Shown here: piece by piece, positions 37,776-51,922 of the stretch | How the letters are laid out: each line of letters opens with the position of its first letter | Position numbering within the stretch: position 1 is the stretch's first letter | Origin: Glycine soja | Taxonomy: Eukaryota; Streptophyta; Magnoliopsida; Fabales; Fabaceae | Direction of reading: 5' to 3' | DNA length: 64,000 nucleotides | Assembly: GCF_004193775.1 (NCBI RefSeq) | Contig: NC_041004.1 | Span: 36,666,411 to 36,730,410, forward strand | The notes under the pieces: generated by a model | Databases searched by the model: none | The model's input: only the letters and a program-made list of their open reading frames with translations | What the model was told of the DNA's origin: nothing | Made by a program: the position numbers and the translations under genes

Positions 37776-37781
37776 GGTCAA
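37776..37781 (-). promoter_or_regulatory. W-box (TTGACC)
   Basis: TTGACC on the coding strand, about 170 bp before the glucanase start, matches the WRKY-factor core TTGAC(C/T). Short motifs occur by chance, so support is from context only. Confidence 0.4.
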
Positions 37782-38638
37782 GCACTGCAGCCACTGAGCC
37801 ACTACCTAGCTAAGCTAGAATAACAACAAAATCAGCTTTCCCTATATGATGGATATCTTAGTGATTACCTAGCAATTTGTTGATCGTGGACTTCACACGT
37901 CAAGTTCCCCTCTCTTGTTAGTGTTCAAATTGAAGCCCTAATTTTCAACAAAAAAATTGAAGCCCTAATACCCCAAGGAAAAGTACTAGTATCGTGCTTG
38001 TGTCGAACACCGATACCATACGTATTCGTACATATTAAGAAGTATTCAGTTTTTTTTTATTTAAAAAAAATTATAAGATACAATTGGAATAGACTTCGAT
38101 ACGGTTCAAGATGGCTGGATATGACTAAGTTATTTCAAATACGGCTTGAGCCTCTTTTTTGATTATTTTTTTAATATTTTATAGTTTTGTTGTTTTAACT
38201 TTAGACTTTTAAAATAAAAAATATCCAAGCATAAACAAAATACAACTCTTTTCCTCTTCGACATAAACAAAAACACAACACACAATTTTCCTCTTCTTTG
38301 AGCATGACAACTCTTTTTCAGCAGTTCTAGGCGTTCTTTCGATGAGGAGGTTTATTTTTGGCAAGTGGGATGAGTTAGTCTCTCTCCGCATAATACACAA
38401 GCCATGCTTTTGAATAAATTTATTTTGCCACTCAACATCCTTGTTTGTAGTATTTACTAAAACAAAATATGCATATTTGAAGTTTTTTTAAAACGGCAAA
38501 AATGAAGATGTCTATTAAACCGCAACACCAGAAGTACTGTAAACACAACATACAAAGAAAGGTTGGACTGAAACTTTGCAGTGTTTTAACAGCACTTAAG
38601 ATTATATGCATAATTGCATTTTAACACTAGCACAATTG

Positions 38639-38641
<3 letters not shown>

Positions 38642-38702
<61 letters not shown>
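38642..38702. repeat. (TA)n microsatellite
   Basis: An AT dinucleotide run of about 60 bp. Confidence 0.97.
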
Positions 38703-38706
<4 letters not shown>

Positions 38707-40466
38707 GTATGTAGAATGTATCATATCCTTAATTTTTTTTAAAAATCTTGTATTCTCATATTCGTGTGACATCACGTATCTAGGATTCATAAATTCAAAA
38801 CATTTAAGAGTAATGATAGATGTTCATCCAATGAAATAGATTGAGATGAAATATAAAGGAAAGAATAAAATTGGTAAAAAGAAAAGGAAATGAATATTTT
38901 TTATATCAACCATCTGTATCATTTATTGGATGTAATTACGTTTGAGAGATAAAAGTATATAATAATTATGGGACATAAAACTATTTCAATCAACATTTCA
39001 GCGAGAGAAATGTGATAAGTAATGTGCTCAAATGAAGAAAAATACAAGACAAAATGGAAATGTAAATGAGTTCAAAGAAAAAAAATGAATATATTCATCA
39101 TTACTCTTCAACATTTAATTAATCTACTTAATCGCTAACTAGGTAATTTCTGGCAAACAAATAAAAATATGATTCAATTTAATTCAGTTTAAATATGATA
39201 TCAAATTTGAACCAAATCAAACTAGTCTTTTTATGGTTTGATTTGATTTAACGATTTTTATTTTTAATTTATTATTATAATTTAAATTTATGAACTAAAA
39301 TTACATAACTTATTATGGTAAGTATATTTTGTTTTAAAAATGCATTTATTTATTATTTTATTAATTTTTTTAACATATTTTAATTTAAAAAAACTTACTT
39401 CTATTTAATATTATTATAAAATAATATTATTAACTCTTTTTATAACATAATAGTAATTTGTGTATCACTTAATATTTAATACTATTTTAATTTATATTAG
39501 TTCATCCTTTTTAAAAGCAAATCAAATACGATAAATTATTTAATACTTATTATTAGTTATTACAACAAAAACCACATATTACAAATTTATTATAGAAAAA
39601 AGTACAGTATGAATCAAAAACTATAAATATTATAAACTTAAATTAATACTAGTCCTATAATGTTAAACCTCCATTAAATAAAATTAATATAATTGTAATA
39701 TGTGATTTATTTCAATTTGATTATATTTCTATAATAAGATCTGAAAACTAAATAAAAGTGCGGAATTTTTTAATTATTTATTTTTACGATTTACAGTTTA
39801 AGCGGTAGTCAAATTTTTTAATCAGTTTCGTGGTTTACAGATAATTTGATTGATTATAAATAAATATTTTTGAACATATAATTTATATTTTAAAGGTATG
39901 ATAAATAATTTATATTGTTATACAAGGTTATTTTTAATTATTGACATTTTATTTTAAAATATTAGAATTTAATGAATAAATAAAGATGAAATAGATAGAT
40001 TAAAAGATATAAGAGGTTGAGAAAAGTCTCTAAGAATGTTATTGTCGAAGAATAAGTCTTAAAAACGTTGTCCTTTAAGGTAACTATTATAATTTTTATA
40101 TATAGAAATTAAGGATTTTTTGTTTTATAATTAATTTTACTCTTTTAAAAAATTATTATTAGTTTTATCTTTGATATAAAGGCTGGTCTAGAAATGTATA
40201 TGTGTATAGATATCCACAAATCCAATTTGATCCAACTCAACTTATACATTTTAACTTTTTTTTTATTGATCTTAATTTAATCTAATTCAATTAAATTTAT
40301 AATTTTTTTGGATTAAGTACCGGGTTTCGGTCTAACATTTTGTGAACACGGATGGATTTTTTTTTCCCCAACCAGGGTAGCTTCCATTTCCCTAGATTTC
40401 AAACCAATGTGCCATTCATTGTATTTTATTTTTCATTGTGGAAGCTAGACTAATGAAGTCTTCCAC

Positions 40467-40556
40467 TAACCTTAACTATAACTAGTCCAATAGTCTTCCA
40501 CTCACCTTAACTATAACTAGTCCAATAAAATCTTCCACTCACCTTAACTATAACTA
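40467..40556. repeat. 36-bp tandem repeat, about 2.5 copies
   Basis: The unit CTTCCAC, T(A/C)ACCTTAACTATAAC, TAGTCCAATA repeats head to tail with small length changes between copies. Confidence 0.85.
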
Positions 40557-41649
40557 AGTGGCATTAGTCATGCCGATATTAATTTGATAGTGACTCGAAG
40601 TGGAGTGGGTTTAGATTTTTCTTTAATTTTTCAAATATATGGATTAAATTTTATCTATTTATTTCATGTAAATTTGTTTAAAAGCAAAGGTCAGCTTTAA
40701 AATTTACTTAAAGGTTTATTTTGTAATAATGTGTTTAAATAAGCTAATAGATTGAAAATAAGACGAAAAAAGAAAATAAGTATATATTAACTATTTTTCA
40801 ACATTTAATTAATCTTGTTAACTGCTAGCTAGGTAGCTCCGCTGCAAGGAGATAACATGCACATTAAGAAAACAAAATGGGTGATCAAAATGTTTGACTG
40901 TATCTGCATTCATTTATCCTCTTTTTTTAATGGATGTTTTATTCTTGTTTTGTATTTCTATTTTTTTTAGTAATTAAGTTCATAATTAAGACTATGATGA
41001 ATTCTATATTTTAACCTTTTGTTATTTCTCAATTTCAATATAGCAATGTTCCTTTGTCCAATAGAGTGTGTTATTATTCACAAAATTAATAACCATAATA
41101 TAATTGATAGTTTGATTCATGTACGACACTGAATTAAAAAACTCAACTTATTTAACTCAATCAATTATTAAATTAAGAAGCCTAATAACACGTATTATAA
41201 AGAACTTGGTTGATGATTGATACCCATAGAAGGCAATATTAATGCCTTGATAAAAAATGTTTGCAATGCTCAATTACATAAAGTCTGCCATGCATACCAT
41301 TGACAGAGATTTGGCCTAGTAAAACCATGCTGAGCAAGTTATAGGAAGATATTTGAAGGTCCACCTGATTTTAAAAATAAAGTCTTGTCATATCCCTAAC
41401 CAACTTGTCACAAACTGCATCATTTTGAGCCAAAAATAGTTCAGCTGCTTCTCTACTATCCAAACTGCTCCCTTCAATAAAGTAGCTTCCCTCATGTTTC
41501 ACAATGATTCCATGTTCACAAGCCAAATCTAAGACATCTGACTCATGGCAAAACCCTCTTCCAAACTTGATACCCTGTTCAGCCCTTTTCGTTGCTGCGG
41601 GTGCTAGTTTATTTTTTACCACTTGAGCACAGATCATAACACCCTCCAC

Positions 41650-42640
41650 CTGAAGCACCAGATATCATAAGAGAACAAAAGAATCAAAACAAGAAAAGAA
41701 AGGGTGTTTGCGAAAGAAAACAAGAACTTGGGTAACTCTACACATATTACGAAACAACAATAATTGTTGGTGTATGACCACACTAAACCTTTATTAATAA
41801 TGAGCAAATAGGATCGTATGTTTAGATAGGATCAATCTCAATGAGTAATAAAGACTAAATCACTAATTACTATATAATCATAAATAAGAAAATAATATAT
41901 AAATCTAACAATCTTAATTGCAGACCCAGTATCCTGGCTTAGTTACAATCTCTTTGGGGTTGCCTAAATTGCAAAGTGGTGGTTTAGTCCCACATCGATG
42001 AGTTATATATCAAAATTAAAATATATAACTAAGGAACAACTCTTATCTTACTAGATGAATTTTTAGGATTAAGTTAAGGATATGACTCACGATAACATAC
42101 AAAAGTAGCATATTAAAGGTGACATGATTGAGAATCAAAGTCTTCCTCACACAGAGTACTACCCTAGTCATAGTCCCAATAGTACTTAAGAACTAACCTT
42201 ATCCTCAATAGAGTACTACCCTGGTCATTCGTGATTGTAAATCTTGATTAGTGACAAAATCATCTTATATTCATGTGAGAGTAAAATGAAAGATGAAATG
42301 TATACAAATATATAGAAAATATCTTATGAATGAATATTTTAGGGCATCTTTGATTACCTCTTAGGAGTGACTTTCATATTTCATTTGTTCCCTTATGTTA
42401 CTAGAATTAGGAGTATAATTTTAGTATAAATAAATAGGAGTTGGTATTTTGTATTTTATATCAAATCAATATCAATTTCGGATTATTCATTAGCTTATTC
42501 TTTCTTTTCTTTCTTCTCGGTCTAAATCCTACAATTTCAACAAAACGAATAGGAGAATCCGTAAACCTAGTGTAAATACTTGGATGAAAGTCATTTAATG
42601 CTGCAATTGGAGGCAACACTCTTATTTCTTGATAGTGAGG
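41650..42640. other. intron/spacer of recA pseudogene, no further exon seen
   Basis: AT-rich sequence. The only distinct phrase is TTTAGTCCCACATCGATGAG (41,981-42,000), a type of phrase common in plant repeats. The missing central RecA exons were looked for on the minus strand and not found. Confidence 0.45.
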
Positions 42641-45600
42641 TGTGACACCCTCTACCCTAACATGCATATAAATGGAAGAAAAAAAACATATAAATGCGGA
42701 ATCCAATTAGAATCAATTTTATTCATTAAAATTGCAAGTAAATTCACGTGGATAAAAAGTCCACATTTGCTTCACTGTTACCAATTAAAACTTATTAGAA
42801 ACATTTCTGCCTCACAACAAGGCCATTTAAGTTTACAAAAGAACTCAAGTTAAGATACAAAATAAAACAAACTAAAATAACATGTTCAGAACATTATGAA
42901 ATTAAAACAGAAACTTATGATCCAATGTCACATCCTATCAAAACATTGTGTCCTAATATCCTCTAACACGAAGTTCTTCAAAGCTATCCATTTAACTATC
43001 TACTTCCACGAATACAAAGTTCAAAATCATCACATAATTCAAATACAAAAAACACACAAGAAGTGATTTATCACATTCCTAAATAGGTAAAGATAAACAA
43101 AAGCACACACACGTATAATATAAGTATACCAAGCTCAGAGTAGCACAATTTGCATCATTTTACCACTCATTGTGTAATATCACTTGTCCTAAGGATTTAA
43201 TCATAAAATCACATTTTACATCTTCACATTAATCACGTGTTTAGAAGAACACATCTCAAGTATAACACAACATCTCACACTCACACAATTCATTACCCAC
43301 CATCGCATAACAAGTCACAATGATCATTACACTAAGAGTCAATCTTATATGCAATGTGGTACTATGTCAATAGAAAATTTCGTTGGGTGCCTAGGAGTAC
43401 ATGACAAGACATACCACACATTAGTAAGTCAGGTCACTCTCACTATGTAAAATCATAGGAAGACTAGTCAAGGTCACGCTATTTCGCGAGAATGCTCAAA
43501 CCATGTGGGTTTGGCACAAGCTTAAAGGAACACTCAAATCAAGTGTATTTATCCCAAAGACCTAGACTCCAAAGAGTATGTCAGGGTCTCTCCCTCCTGA
43601 TTCAAGTCCAACCCATAAAATATTTTAACATGTTAATTCTATCTATGAACTATACAAAACACACAACTTCTCAATTGTTCTCAAAATAATTTTAATTCGT
43701 TGGGTCTCAAAGTGATTCAACTTGTCGGACTCCCATAGTGGATCCCATCACAATACTCATTGTGCATTAGCTCGTTACCCTTAAAAGGTCTTATAGTCGT
43801 GTAATTCTACGGTTCATAGCTCACAATTCAATGCACACAAGATATCAATACACATGTGATCTCACAATTTAACTCATACTCGATTTATCACTTATACACA
43901 ATCTCAATAACAATTTTATAATCTCAATATAATAATTTATCACACCTCATGGCACAAAACACACACTCACACATACACATTAAATCGAACTATATTATTT
44001 TCAATTAAAAAGAATTTCTACAACAATTAAATTAAAATTCTATCAAAGAAATTACTATGTATATATAACATGTTGATCATCATTGTGAAAAGATACAGGA
44101 CAAATGTAATAATTTGTATAAAATAAGCAACTAAAGAGAAGATTATTTAGAATATGATTCACGTTCTTTAAAAAATTCAATTGATGTGCGTGGTGTCAAA
44201 TATCAAAAGTGGTGGTATAGGACATAAAAATCCGCGTACGATTTTAGTTTGATTTAAAAAATATAACATTACAATATTTTTTTCAATCTACCGCAATATG
44301 CAAAACAAACACAATTTTTTTTTCTTTTGACCATTTATTCTTTATCACAATATACTAGATTCAAATATAAACTCATAACACAAATTAACTAGTAAAGATA
44401 TCATATTAATCATTTAGTTTCATCAATTTATGCTAATTAGAAGAAAAAAAATTTAGGGTTCATACTCAACACATCAATACATGTGTGATCTCACAATTTA
44501 ACTCATACTCGATTTATCACTTATAAACAATCTCAATAACAATTTCATAATCTCAGTATAATAATTTATCACACACTCACACACACACACTAAATCGAAC
44601 TATATTATTTTCAATTAAAAAGAGTTTCTACAACAATTAAATTAAAATTCTATCAAAGAAATTACTATGTATATATAACATGTTGTTCATCATTGTGAGA
44701 AGATACAAGACAAATGTAATAATTTGTATAAAATAAGCAACTAAAGAAAAGATTATTTAGAATATAATTCATGTTCTTTAAAAAGTTCAATTGATGTGCG
44801 TGGTGTCAAATATCAAAAGTGGTGGTACAAGACATAAAAATCCGCGTACGATTTTAGTTTGATTTAAAAGTTTATTTTAATATAACATTACAATATATTT
44901 TTTTCAATCTACCGCACTATGCAAAACAAACACAATTTTTTTTTCTTTTGACCATTTATTCTTTATCGCAATATACTAGATTCAAATATAAAATCATAAC
45001 ACAAACAAACTAGTAAAGATATCATTTTAATCATTCAGTTTCATCAATTCATGCTAATTAGAAGAAGAAAAAATTAGGGTTCATACTCGATACATGAACA
45101 CATAAATTTCAGAGCAATTTCGTATTGGGACATCAATTGGTCTGTTAAACATATATAATTCTTTTGAACAAATATAAACTCATAACACAAATTAACTAGT
45201 AAAGATATCATATTAATCATTTAGTTTCATCAATTCATGCTAATTAGAAGAAGAAAAAAACTGAATTTTTAGGGTTCATACTCAACACAAAAACACAAAT
45301 TTCACAGCAATTTCGTATTGGAACATCAATTGGTCTGTCAAACATATATAATTCACAGTTATAATTGTAAAAATATAATCAAAATTGTAGAAACACCTCA
45401 AAATTCATCCTAATTGATCCTCTAAGGATCCTTACATATGTTCTCACTATGCCCCAACGTTGAATAACTCATCTCTTACCTCTAAGTAGACTCACGTGTG
45501 TAGTTCAACAGCGATAGTGACGTCTCTAGCGATACCCTAAGATGTTTCAAGCTTATCCTCTGGTAGTTCTGTTGGGGTTTCCAAACGTTAGAGAAAAGGA

Positions 45601-46200
45601 GAAGGGATTAGGCCGCAAATTCACTGTCTTTGTGTGAAGGATATCTCTTTCTTTACAAACATTATTTCGCAAATTCCAACGATGAGAATATGCAAAAATG
45701 AGTTCCAAATGGAGTGTCTAAATTTTAAGACGATCCAATGGTTATGAAAGAAAAAAAGAGAATTTTTAAAGAGAAAGAAGAAAGAACGAATTTGGAAGAA
45801 AGAGAGAGCGTAATACATGTAAAACAAAATTGACATAATATATCTCTATTTGGATACTCTGAACCTTATTTATTTTATTTTATTATTTCATAAAAAGAGA
45901 GTTCTATTTTACTCCTTATTAAATAAATAAATAAAATATCATTTTTATTTTCTAAAAGTACATATTTATTTTATTTACCTTAAAATCTTTATTTTAATTA
46001 ATAAAACTATTTCTTTTTATTTATTTAATTACAAAAATTTCATTATTTTTTTAAAAACTTTATTTGTTTTTAAATAAAACTCTTTTTAATTTATTTTAAA
46101 AAATAAGAATATTTTACTTTTGGGGAGAATTTTCTTCTCCTTTTACTAAAATGGTTGCAGACTTTTAAGGAATGTTCAACACGAGTTATATAAAAAAAGC
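42641..46200. mobile_element. unclassified repeat insertion in recA pseudogene
   Basis: The block begins with TGTGACACCCTCTACCC, an LTR-like start. It contains large tandem copies (43,855-45,355) and then a non-AT-rich stretch (45,400-45,840) with phrases such as GACGATCCAATGG that I associate with large non-autonomous retroelements of legumes. No protein domain and no matching second end were identified. It occupies the place where the central RecA exons should be. Confidence 0.35.
43855..45355. repeat. large tandem repeat, period about 620 bp
   Basis: Copy 1 (about 43,855-44,470) and copy 2 (about 44,483-45,090) share near-identical runs, for example TCACAATTTAACTCATACTC, the GTGCGTGGTGTCAAATATC segment and AAATCCGCGTACGATTTTAG. 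A partial third copy (about 45,165-45,355) repeats the last third of the unit. Confidence 0.9.
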
Positions 46201-47209
46201 CAGCATGGTTATGATAAAAACAGTGTAATCTAAATCCACCTCACTTAACCAAATCCTCGAGCAATATACTAGGTGTTAAAGACAAAATACAGTAACTTAC
46301 ACTATCAATCACAATCACATCTACAGCACCACTTTTTGTTAATGTAACAACCATGCTTAACAAATTTTCAGCACAATCAGGATGTGATATATATAAGAAG
46401 GTTTTCAGTATCTACGCCCATCGATTCCATAAGTGAGAAGTCCAATGCATTTTCCACATCAAGATATGCACAATATCCTGACAACAGAATAGACGGAAAC
46501 TATCAAATTGACAGCACATTATAAGCTAGACACCATACTCCAACAGAAATAGCGCATCAAGTGAAGAATATGACTGAGAGTCTTGCAGGTGTCAATTGAC
46601 AAGAAATAACACAAATTTAATTTTCAAGTTTTTGGTAAGAATAAAAGTCAAAGGAAATAACTTTTAGAGAAAGCTTAGTGCATTTCATGCATGTCTACAC
46701 TCCAGTATTGTTATGATGAACAAATTCAATATATAAAAGCTTAGATCATCACCAAGAAACTAACCTATTTCAAATGAAGGAAAGACTTACAGTTGCCTCC
46801 AATCCATTTTACATATTTTACAAATTTTCCTTGGATATTCTACCTCCAAATTATTTGCTTGGTTTGAAATTCAAACAAGATTCTTTTTTTTTCCTAAATG
46901 CTTTCCCTATGCTTCACTTTTGAGAAACCATAAAATGATATGATGCCAATTATACTAAAAGTAATAATTGATGACAATTTACGAGCTCATAAGGATGTTT
47001 CTGTATACATAGAGCCTTTAACCGGCACATTTGCCACTTAAAGGAAACATAACTGTGCAAAATAAATTCTAGTTGCATGATTGAAGAATTTACTCATGTT
47101 GAAACTTGTCAGAAATTCATAACTCACTTTCTGACAACTTAATATAACTCTGGCAGGAACTGTGTATATATGCTTTGATGTATATTTGATCTCTCAAGCA
47201 TCTATATTT

Positions 47210-47471
47210 TATTCTCCCACTTTTTTTTATCTGTCCACTTCGGAAGTTAACACAAATTATGAAATGTAATTAATATCCTCGTATATATTAAAATTATTAT
47301 TAACTTCCTATTCTCTCATTTATAAATGTGAGAAGTATATAAGAATTAAGAAGAGATAAGGGCATGATTGAGAAATAGTAATTAATATTGTCTGGAACTT
47401 CTAAGTGAACAGATAAATAGAAACAAAATCTCCTATAAAAAGTGGATAGATAATAAGAAACGGAGGGAGTA
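47210..47471. mobile_element. Stowaway-like MITE
   Basis: The right end reads GAAACGGAGGGAGTA, the classic Stowaway/Tc1-mariner MITE terminus, with TA as target dinucleotide. The left end TATTCTCCCACTTTTTTTTA followed by TCTGTCCACTT is its imperfect inverted copy. Length is 262 bp, with no coding capacity. It lies in the recA pseudogene intron between exons 4 and 5. Confidence 0.75.
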
Positions 47472-48862
47472 TAGCACAAAGAAAAATATGCTTCCATGCC
47501 AAGCTCCAAAAGTTCATTATTATTGCCTAGCCAAGAATTGATAATTACTCCAGTCCCTTATTAACATCATCAGTACTCATAAGAATCTCGAACAGAAATC
47601 TCCATAAACAGACTCCCCCCGCCCCCCAATAAAACTAAATACTAATTGAGAACTCGTTCATATACTTGAAGTGAGTCTAAAAATCTGAAATTCTGATACG
47701 TACCTCCAAGCTTTTGAGCTTCTTTAATAATTCGAAGTGCAATTGTAGTCTTACCAGCTGCATCTCGTCCATAAATTTCCACAATCCTACCCTAAAATGT
47801 TGCAATGCAATACACATTAGGAAATTTTTTAATATAATGGGAAAAAAAATCATATGCTAGAAGTAAGAATCATCATTTCCAGTCAAGTCAGTCAAGTGCC
47901 CATTTGAAAAAGGTTGACCAACCCAAAACCATACTATTGATAGTTGACAAAGCATTCAAGTGCCACATTACAAATTTAAAGTGATCATCTATCATCCAAT
48001 AGTTAAGATCTGGGGATAGAGAATGAAAGAGTAAATCAAAAGAACAGAAAGGCTGCTCTATAGTGAAAAAATGTTATTTGTCAAATTCATGTGGTCTGCT
48101 GCTTTAAACAGCTGACTAATTCTTACAGTGAATAATACACATAATATATCATTAAGAGGCTTAAAGAAAGATTCCCTTTGGCTGCAAAAGGTTCAAATTC
48201 TGAATCCTATGGGTGTTTCAAGAGAAAAAAGCTGAGATGAGAGGAAAAAAAATCATCACAAGAGCTAAACTGAAAAGATCTTGACTGCTCCATCTCACCT
48301 AAATATGAAGAATCAAATTTCCTAAAATAATAAACTTTTTAATTCGTTTAGTATACATTATAAATATAAAAGACAGACACTCTCTAAGTTTATCACAATT
48401 AACAAAGCAAAGATAAACTATTCTAAGCTTCTATTTAGCATATTAACAGTGGGAGGGGAATACTCATCTTATGTGTATTCAAGGTTCCCAATGAAGATTT
48501 GTCACTGCTTTTGACGGGGACAATTTCGTACCAATACCATGGTTACCAAAGAAAAAAGGATATTAAGTGGGAAAGAGAACTAGCATGAATAAAAGGAAAG
48601 ACGGGACGAACTAGGGAATTTATGACCCCTAGATTCCTTGTCTGAATATATCTATCTATACCTAAAATTCTAAATATCAATATCAACACTTTTGGTCGCC
48701 ACTCAACCTGAATTATTTTCCTGTTAAAGCCCTATTGCTAAGAATTTTCTATTCAGACTCCAGTTTCATATTAATATTGACCAGTAAATCCAAGCATTTA
48801 AGGCCATCTAACCATCAGAAAAAAGCAAATAGTGCTACTACTACACAATTTCGCTGGGTCAT

Positions 48863-49112
48863 TGTTAGGAATCTTCTCTACTTTACTAACTGCAACTAGA
48901 GGTAGAACAGATGCACACAAGAACCAACACAGAACAGTACATGCAGAGATAAAGGAATCATTGTTATTGATAGTTCTTTCACTCTTTATGCAAGGAAGAG
49001 CACTCTCTTCTCTTACAACACTGAGACACCTCTTAGGTTCTCTCAATACAATCAATTTCCCTTCTCTCCTTCTCAAGAAAGATGCTATTTATTCAAAACT
49101 ACTAACTAACCT
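48863..49112 (-). repeat. truncated 3' LTR of gypsy element
   Basis: It matches the outer 250 bp of the intact LTR at 51,923-52,286, with roughly a dozen substitutions and one short gap, so the insertion is not very recent. It breaks off after ACTAACTAACCT, where RNase H coding sequence begins. Confidence 0.9.
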
Positions 49113-51922
49113 GCTATACACCAGAAATTTTCTTCCCACCAGGTAAGGCCGCCAATGCTGGATGGCTAACACCAAAGCCATCAATTCTTTCTCATACACC
49201 GACTTATTCAATGATGCTTCTGACAAAGGTTTGCTGAAATAAACAATGACCCTCTTCTGCTGAAGCAAAACAACTCCTATCCCCTTGCCTAAAGCATCAC
49301 AGTCAATGGCAAAAGGTTGAGAAAAGTCTAGCATTGCTAGCACCAGAGCTGTAGTTAACGCTTGCTTTAATTGACAGAAGGCTTCTGAGCTTTCCTTAGT
49401 CCAAGTAAAATTCCCCTTCTGCAGCATGTTGGTAAGAGGCCTAGCAATCTTCCCATATCCTACAATGAATCTTCTGTAATATCCCGCCAACCATAAAAAT
49501 CCTCTCAAACTCTTGACTGATTTGGGTAACGGTCATTGAAGCACTGCCTCAATTTTCCTTGTATCCATAGCCACTCCCTTTGCAGAAATAATGTGACCTA
49601 GATATTCAATTTCTTGCTGCCCAAAACTGCACTTCTTGAGGTTGGCAGTAAACTCATGTTGAACCAGGGTTCCCAAAACAGTCCTCAAATGTTGTAAATG
49701 ATCTTCCCATGATGAACTATATATCAATACGTCATCGAAGAAAACTAGAACAAATTTCCTAAGAAATGGTTGTAGTGTAGTCACCTTATTTAAAGCCCTG
49801 TAGTCAGTGCATAGTCGCCAACTTCTATCTTTCTTTTTAACCGAAATCATAGGGGTCGAGTAAGGACTGTTGTTGGGCCTTATAATTTCAGCATGAAGCA
49901 TCTCACTGACTTTCTTTTCAGTTTCATTTGCCTGTAGATAAGGGTATCTATAAGGCTTAACATTGATTGGATTAGTTCCTGTTCTGATAGGGATGGCATG
50001 ATCGACTGCCCGAGGTGGAGGTAGTCCTTTCCTCTCAGAAAATACACTAGAAAATTCATCCAGTACCCCTTGCACTTGTTTTTGTTCTACAATAGAACCT
50101 CCATATTGCACTGCTTCTTGTGTATCCACAGTATCCTGTACCTATAGAAACATGGCCAATTCAACATCTATATGCTTGCAAATCGATTGCAGAGACACTT
50201 TAGTTCGTAGCAGTTTAGGATCACCTTGAATTTTCACTAACTGCCCTTGCTGTTTGAACTTCATTGTCAGAGATTCCAATTTACCTTGACATCTCCCAAC
50301 TTTTCCAGCCATGCTACCCCAAATATGATATCTATACCACCCAAATCAAATAGAAAGAATTTCTCTGTTATGGTCATTTGTCCCAGCTGAACCTCCATCT
50401 GCTCACAACAGCCTTGAGCATTTTTCTTGTTTCCATCACCCAATCTCACTCCATAGGTTTGAGTAGGAGTCACTTTCAAACCTAGTTGCTGCACTAAGTC
50501 TTGAGAAATAAAGTTGTGGCTAGCACCACTATCAATAAAAATCAACACTTTTTTGCCCTGAATCAGCCCTTCCAATTTCATTGTTTGTGGTTGAGTAAAT
50601 CCACCAGCTGAGCAAATGGATAAGTCCATCCATTGACACTCCACCTTTGTTTCTACTGTATTGTCAAATGTATTCTCAAGCTCCCCTTCCAATCTTGAAA
50701 TCTCCCCCTAATCGTTAATCCATTCATCATCTGCCAAAATAAGCAACTTGAGGATTTTTTCAGGGCACTTGTGACCAACAACAAATTGTCCTCCACAATG
50801 GTAACAGTTTTGCTTCGCGGCGGCAAAGATACTCTTGATAGGGCAAGTTCCGGACTCCCCTATTCTGCGATCCCGAGCTCGTAGGCTCACTTTGATTTGC
50901 AGCCATTACGTTGGTAGAGCTACGCGCATCCCTTGCTAGAGTTCGATTCTGACTTTGGGTGTTGTGAAAGGTGTTCATAGTGGATCCTCCAACACTGCTA
51001 TCCATGTTCCTCCCTTGGGTTGAAAATGAAATTCACGACTATGCAAATCAATCTCTAGATTCCCTTCTTTTTCAAATTCCTCGAAATCAGCCGCCAACTC
51101 CATGGCACTTGACAGATCCTTCGGTTTGTGGGGACGAAATTTTGCGCAGATGTCATTGCGAAGTCCCGCCAAAAAATATCCTCCCAATTGCACTTCCTTT
51201 GTACCCAAGACTTGAGCCACCAGCACCTCGAATTCCTGAATGAATTCAGTCACAGTCCCCGTTTTGGCACAACGCTACCAAACGTTCGTAAGCATCTCCC
51301 CTTTCGGTACCGATGTAGCGCTTAATCAGCGTTGCCTTGAAAACAGACCAACTCTTCCGCTTTGCCTTTTGCTTCCAATACTGGAACCAATGCAAGGCGT
51401 TTCCCTCCATACTGATAAAGGCCAATCTCACTTTCGCGCTCTGTTGGACGTGTTGCACGGAAACAAACTTCTCCACATGTGATCCATCCTAACGGATCCT
51501 CCCCTTCAAACACTGGCATTTTGACCCCTTTTGCCCAATAATGGCGTGACGAATGCAGTATCAAATCCTCCTCAGACTCGCTTGCTTCATCCTCCAATGC
51601 TGATGAAGGCTTGGGTTCCGTCACGGACTCCGCATCCTCCAACCCACTGTTCTACTCCTTAGATGCATTATTGGCATCATTATACGTGATGCCTTTCTAT
51701 TCCATGAGCATCTTCATCATCCTGTGCAAATCTTTAATGTTGTCGCATCGTTTCAACACCTTCGCAATCACCTCAGTTTGTTTCTTGGATGATTTCTGCA
51801 ACTCAGTGGTCATCGCCTTTAATTTGCTGGTTGTTGTTTTCAATGCTGTAACCGAAGATTCCAGCACAGTGAATCGAGCCTCATTGCCATCCATGATTCT
51901 TTCTTCGACAAATCGGACCAGT

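Larger units (their letters stand above)
37800..41370. other. AT-rich spacer, no gene recognised
   Basis: The spacer contains the (TA)n run at 38,642-38,702 and a 36-bp repeat at 40,467-40,556. No coding frame above noise and no RNA gene could be supported. Confidence 0.45.

Noticed and set aside
42629..43689. Short open frames (42,629-42,853 and 43,492-43,689) considered as candidates for the missing RecA exons or a new gene
   Set aside because: They are on the wrong strand for RecA, have no RecA motif, and lie within or beside the repeat block.
48798..49146. Frames on both strands across the left LTR, considered as a gene
   Set aside because: They span the LTR/RNase H junction and have no independent similarity.
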